From Gemmatimonadota bacterium (GTDB lineage: Bacteria > Gemmatimonadota > Gemmatimonadetes > Longimicrobiales > Gaopeijiaceae): a DNA stretch of 12,037 nucleotides. Positions 11,538 to 12,037 of this stretch are shown here, one piece after another. The first letter of the stretch is position 1; each line of letters starts with the position of its first letter. The notes under the pieces are model-generated. The model did no database searches and had not been told where the DNA came from. It worked only from the letters and a program-made list of their open reading frames with translations. The DNA lies in NCBI GenBank assembly GCA_016209995.1, contig JACQVC010000412.1:1-12037 (forward strand), in the 5' to 3' direction. Both the position numbers and the translations under genes were made by a program.

Positions 11538-12037
11538 TCAATCCACCAGGGCCTGGTAGATGAGCGTCTGTTACCTTGTCCAGTAGGGCCGTGTTATTGG
11601 GCCAGAGCTGGGCCATGATCACGTAGGCCATGTCCTCCATCGGGTCGACGCGGAAGACCGTCGTGGCGGCGCCGCCCCAACCGAAGCTCCCGACGGAATC
11701 CAACCGGCCCAGGGCCGCGGGGTCCAGGGTGACGGAGACGCCCAGGCCGTAACCGGTCGCGGCCGGGCCGGTCCCGTTGTTGATGGAGGGAATGCCGGCC
11801 GGCAGGTGGTTCCGCGCCATCAACTCGACCGTCTTCTTGCCCAGGATGCGGACACCATCCAGTTCCCCGCCATTGAGCAGCATCCGGGCGAAGGTCAGAT
11901 AGTCGCCGGCGGAGGAGGACAGGCTCAGCGTGCCGAACGCGTGATTGGTGTAACGAGCATAGGCATCGCCTTCCTCCGCCCGCAGGCCGCCTTCGCCGTC
12001 GGGCCGATGGACCCGCGCAAAGCGGTGAGCCTGGGCC
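11538..12037 (-). CDS. Class-C beta-lactamase-like serine hydrolase, partial, with C-terminal frameshift
   Basis: C-terminal part of a beta-lactamase/transpeptidase-like esterase (COG1680); the 5' end is beyond the right edge. Visible are AEEGDAYARYTNHAFGTLSL, then SSSAGDYLTFARMLLNGGEL, RILGKKTVELMARNHLP, TGYGLGVSVTLDP, FGWGGAATTVFRVDPMEDMA and IMAQLWPN. GWGG takes the place of the HTG/KTG motif that lines the active site; SxxK and YxN are upstream of the window. At GGTAACAG (11575-11568) the frame shifts. Removing one A gives DKVQTLIYQALVD and a TGA at 11538-11540, the normal family ending, whereas the uncorrected frame runs to 11464 with an arginine-rich tail. The change affects only about 10 residues, so the protein may still fold, or it may be a sequencing error. 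In this family cytoplasmic, periplasmic and lipid-anchored members all exist. Confidence 0.78.

Noticed and set aside
1..12037. CRISPR arrays, tRNA, rRNA, riboswitches, insertion sequences
   Set aside because: No spaced repeats, cloverleaf, rRNA-like segments or transposase motifs were seen on either strand by eye; a covariance-model scan was not possible.

Overview
The window is GC-rich DNA from a Gram-negative bacterium. An Oar-like TonB-dependent receptor, exported quinoproteins, many signal-peptide proteins and Gly/Arg/Ala-rich inserts such as GGRGGRG suggest an Acidobacteriota member of the Vicinamibacteria type. That placement is inferred from protein style, because no rRNA or other marker gene is present.

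Layout. Positions 1-257 hold a plus-strand terminator, a decayed 3' end of an uncharacterised gene family, and a double hairpin. Positions 258-3455 (minus) encode a complete TonB-dependent receptor with an N-terminal carboxypeptidase-regulatory-like domain. Positions 3456-4042 carry no gene I can support, only a 14-bp triple repeat and a hairpin. Positions 4043-4661 hold two broken plus-strand genes: the 3' end of a PHB-depolymerase-like esterase, and a VOC/glyoxalase gene with an internal deletion and a frameshift. Positions 4680-5180 (minus) encode an exported NTF2/SnoaL-like protein, followed by the remnant of a PIN-domain (VapC-like) toxin at 5276-5693.

The best-preserved functional unit is a minus-strand operon at 9538-5863. 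In transcription order it encodes a cytochrome c/PQQ beta-propeller dehydrogenase resembling polyvinyl-alcohol dehydrogenase, a soluble PQQ sugar-dehydrogenase-like protein starting 17 nt later, and an exported NTF2-like protein whose GTG start overlaps the previous stop (GTGA). A third exported NTF2/SnoaL-like gene (9566-10069, plus) diverges from it across only 27 bp. A small exported cupin (10521-10120, minus) converges on that gene around a hairpin. Together these suggest periplasmic oxidation of alcohols or sugars with small accessory pocket proteins. The substrate cannot be read from sequence.

Positions 10608-11471 form a mosaic of truncated pieces: the C-terminus of a second quinoprotein (minus), the C-terminus of a TRAP transporter DctM subunit (plus), the C-terminus of a second TonB receptor (plus), a short M28/transferrin-receptor-like peptidase piece (plus), and possibly a 5' gene fragment (minus). 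The window ends in a class-C beta-lactamase-like serine hydrolase (minus). It runs off the right edge, and its last residues are displaced by what looks like a one-base insertion. The main biological message is an intact periplasmic quinoprotein/NTF2 cluster surrounded by an unusually dense field of gene remnants.
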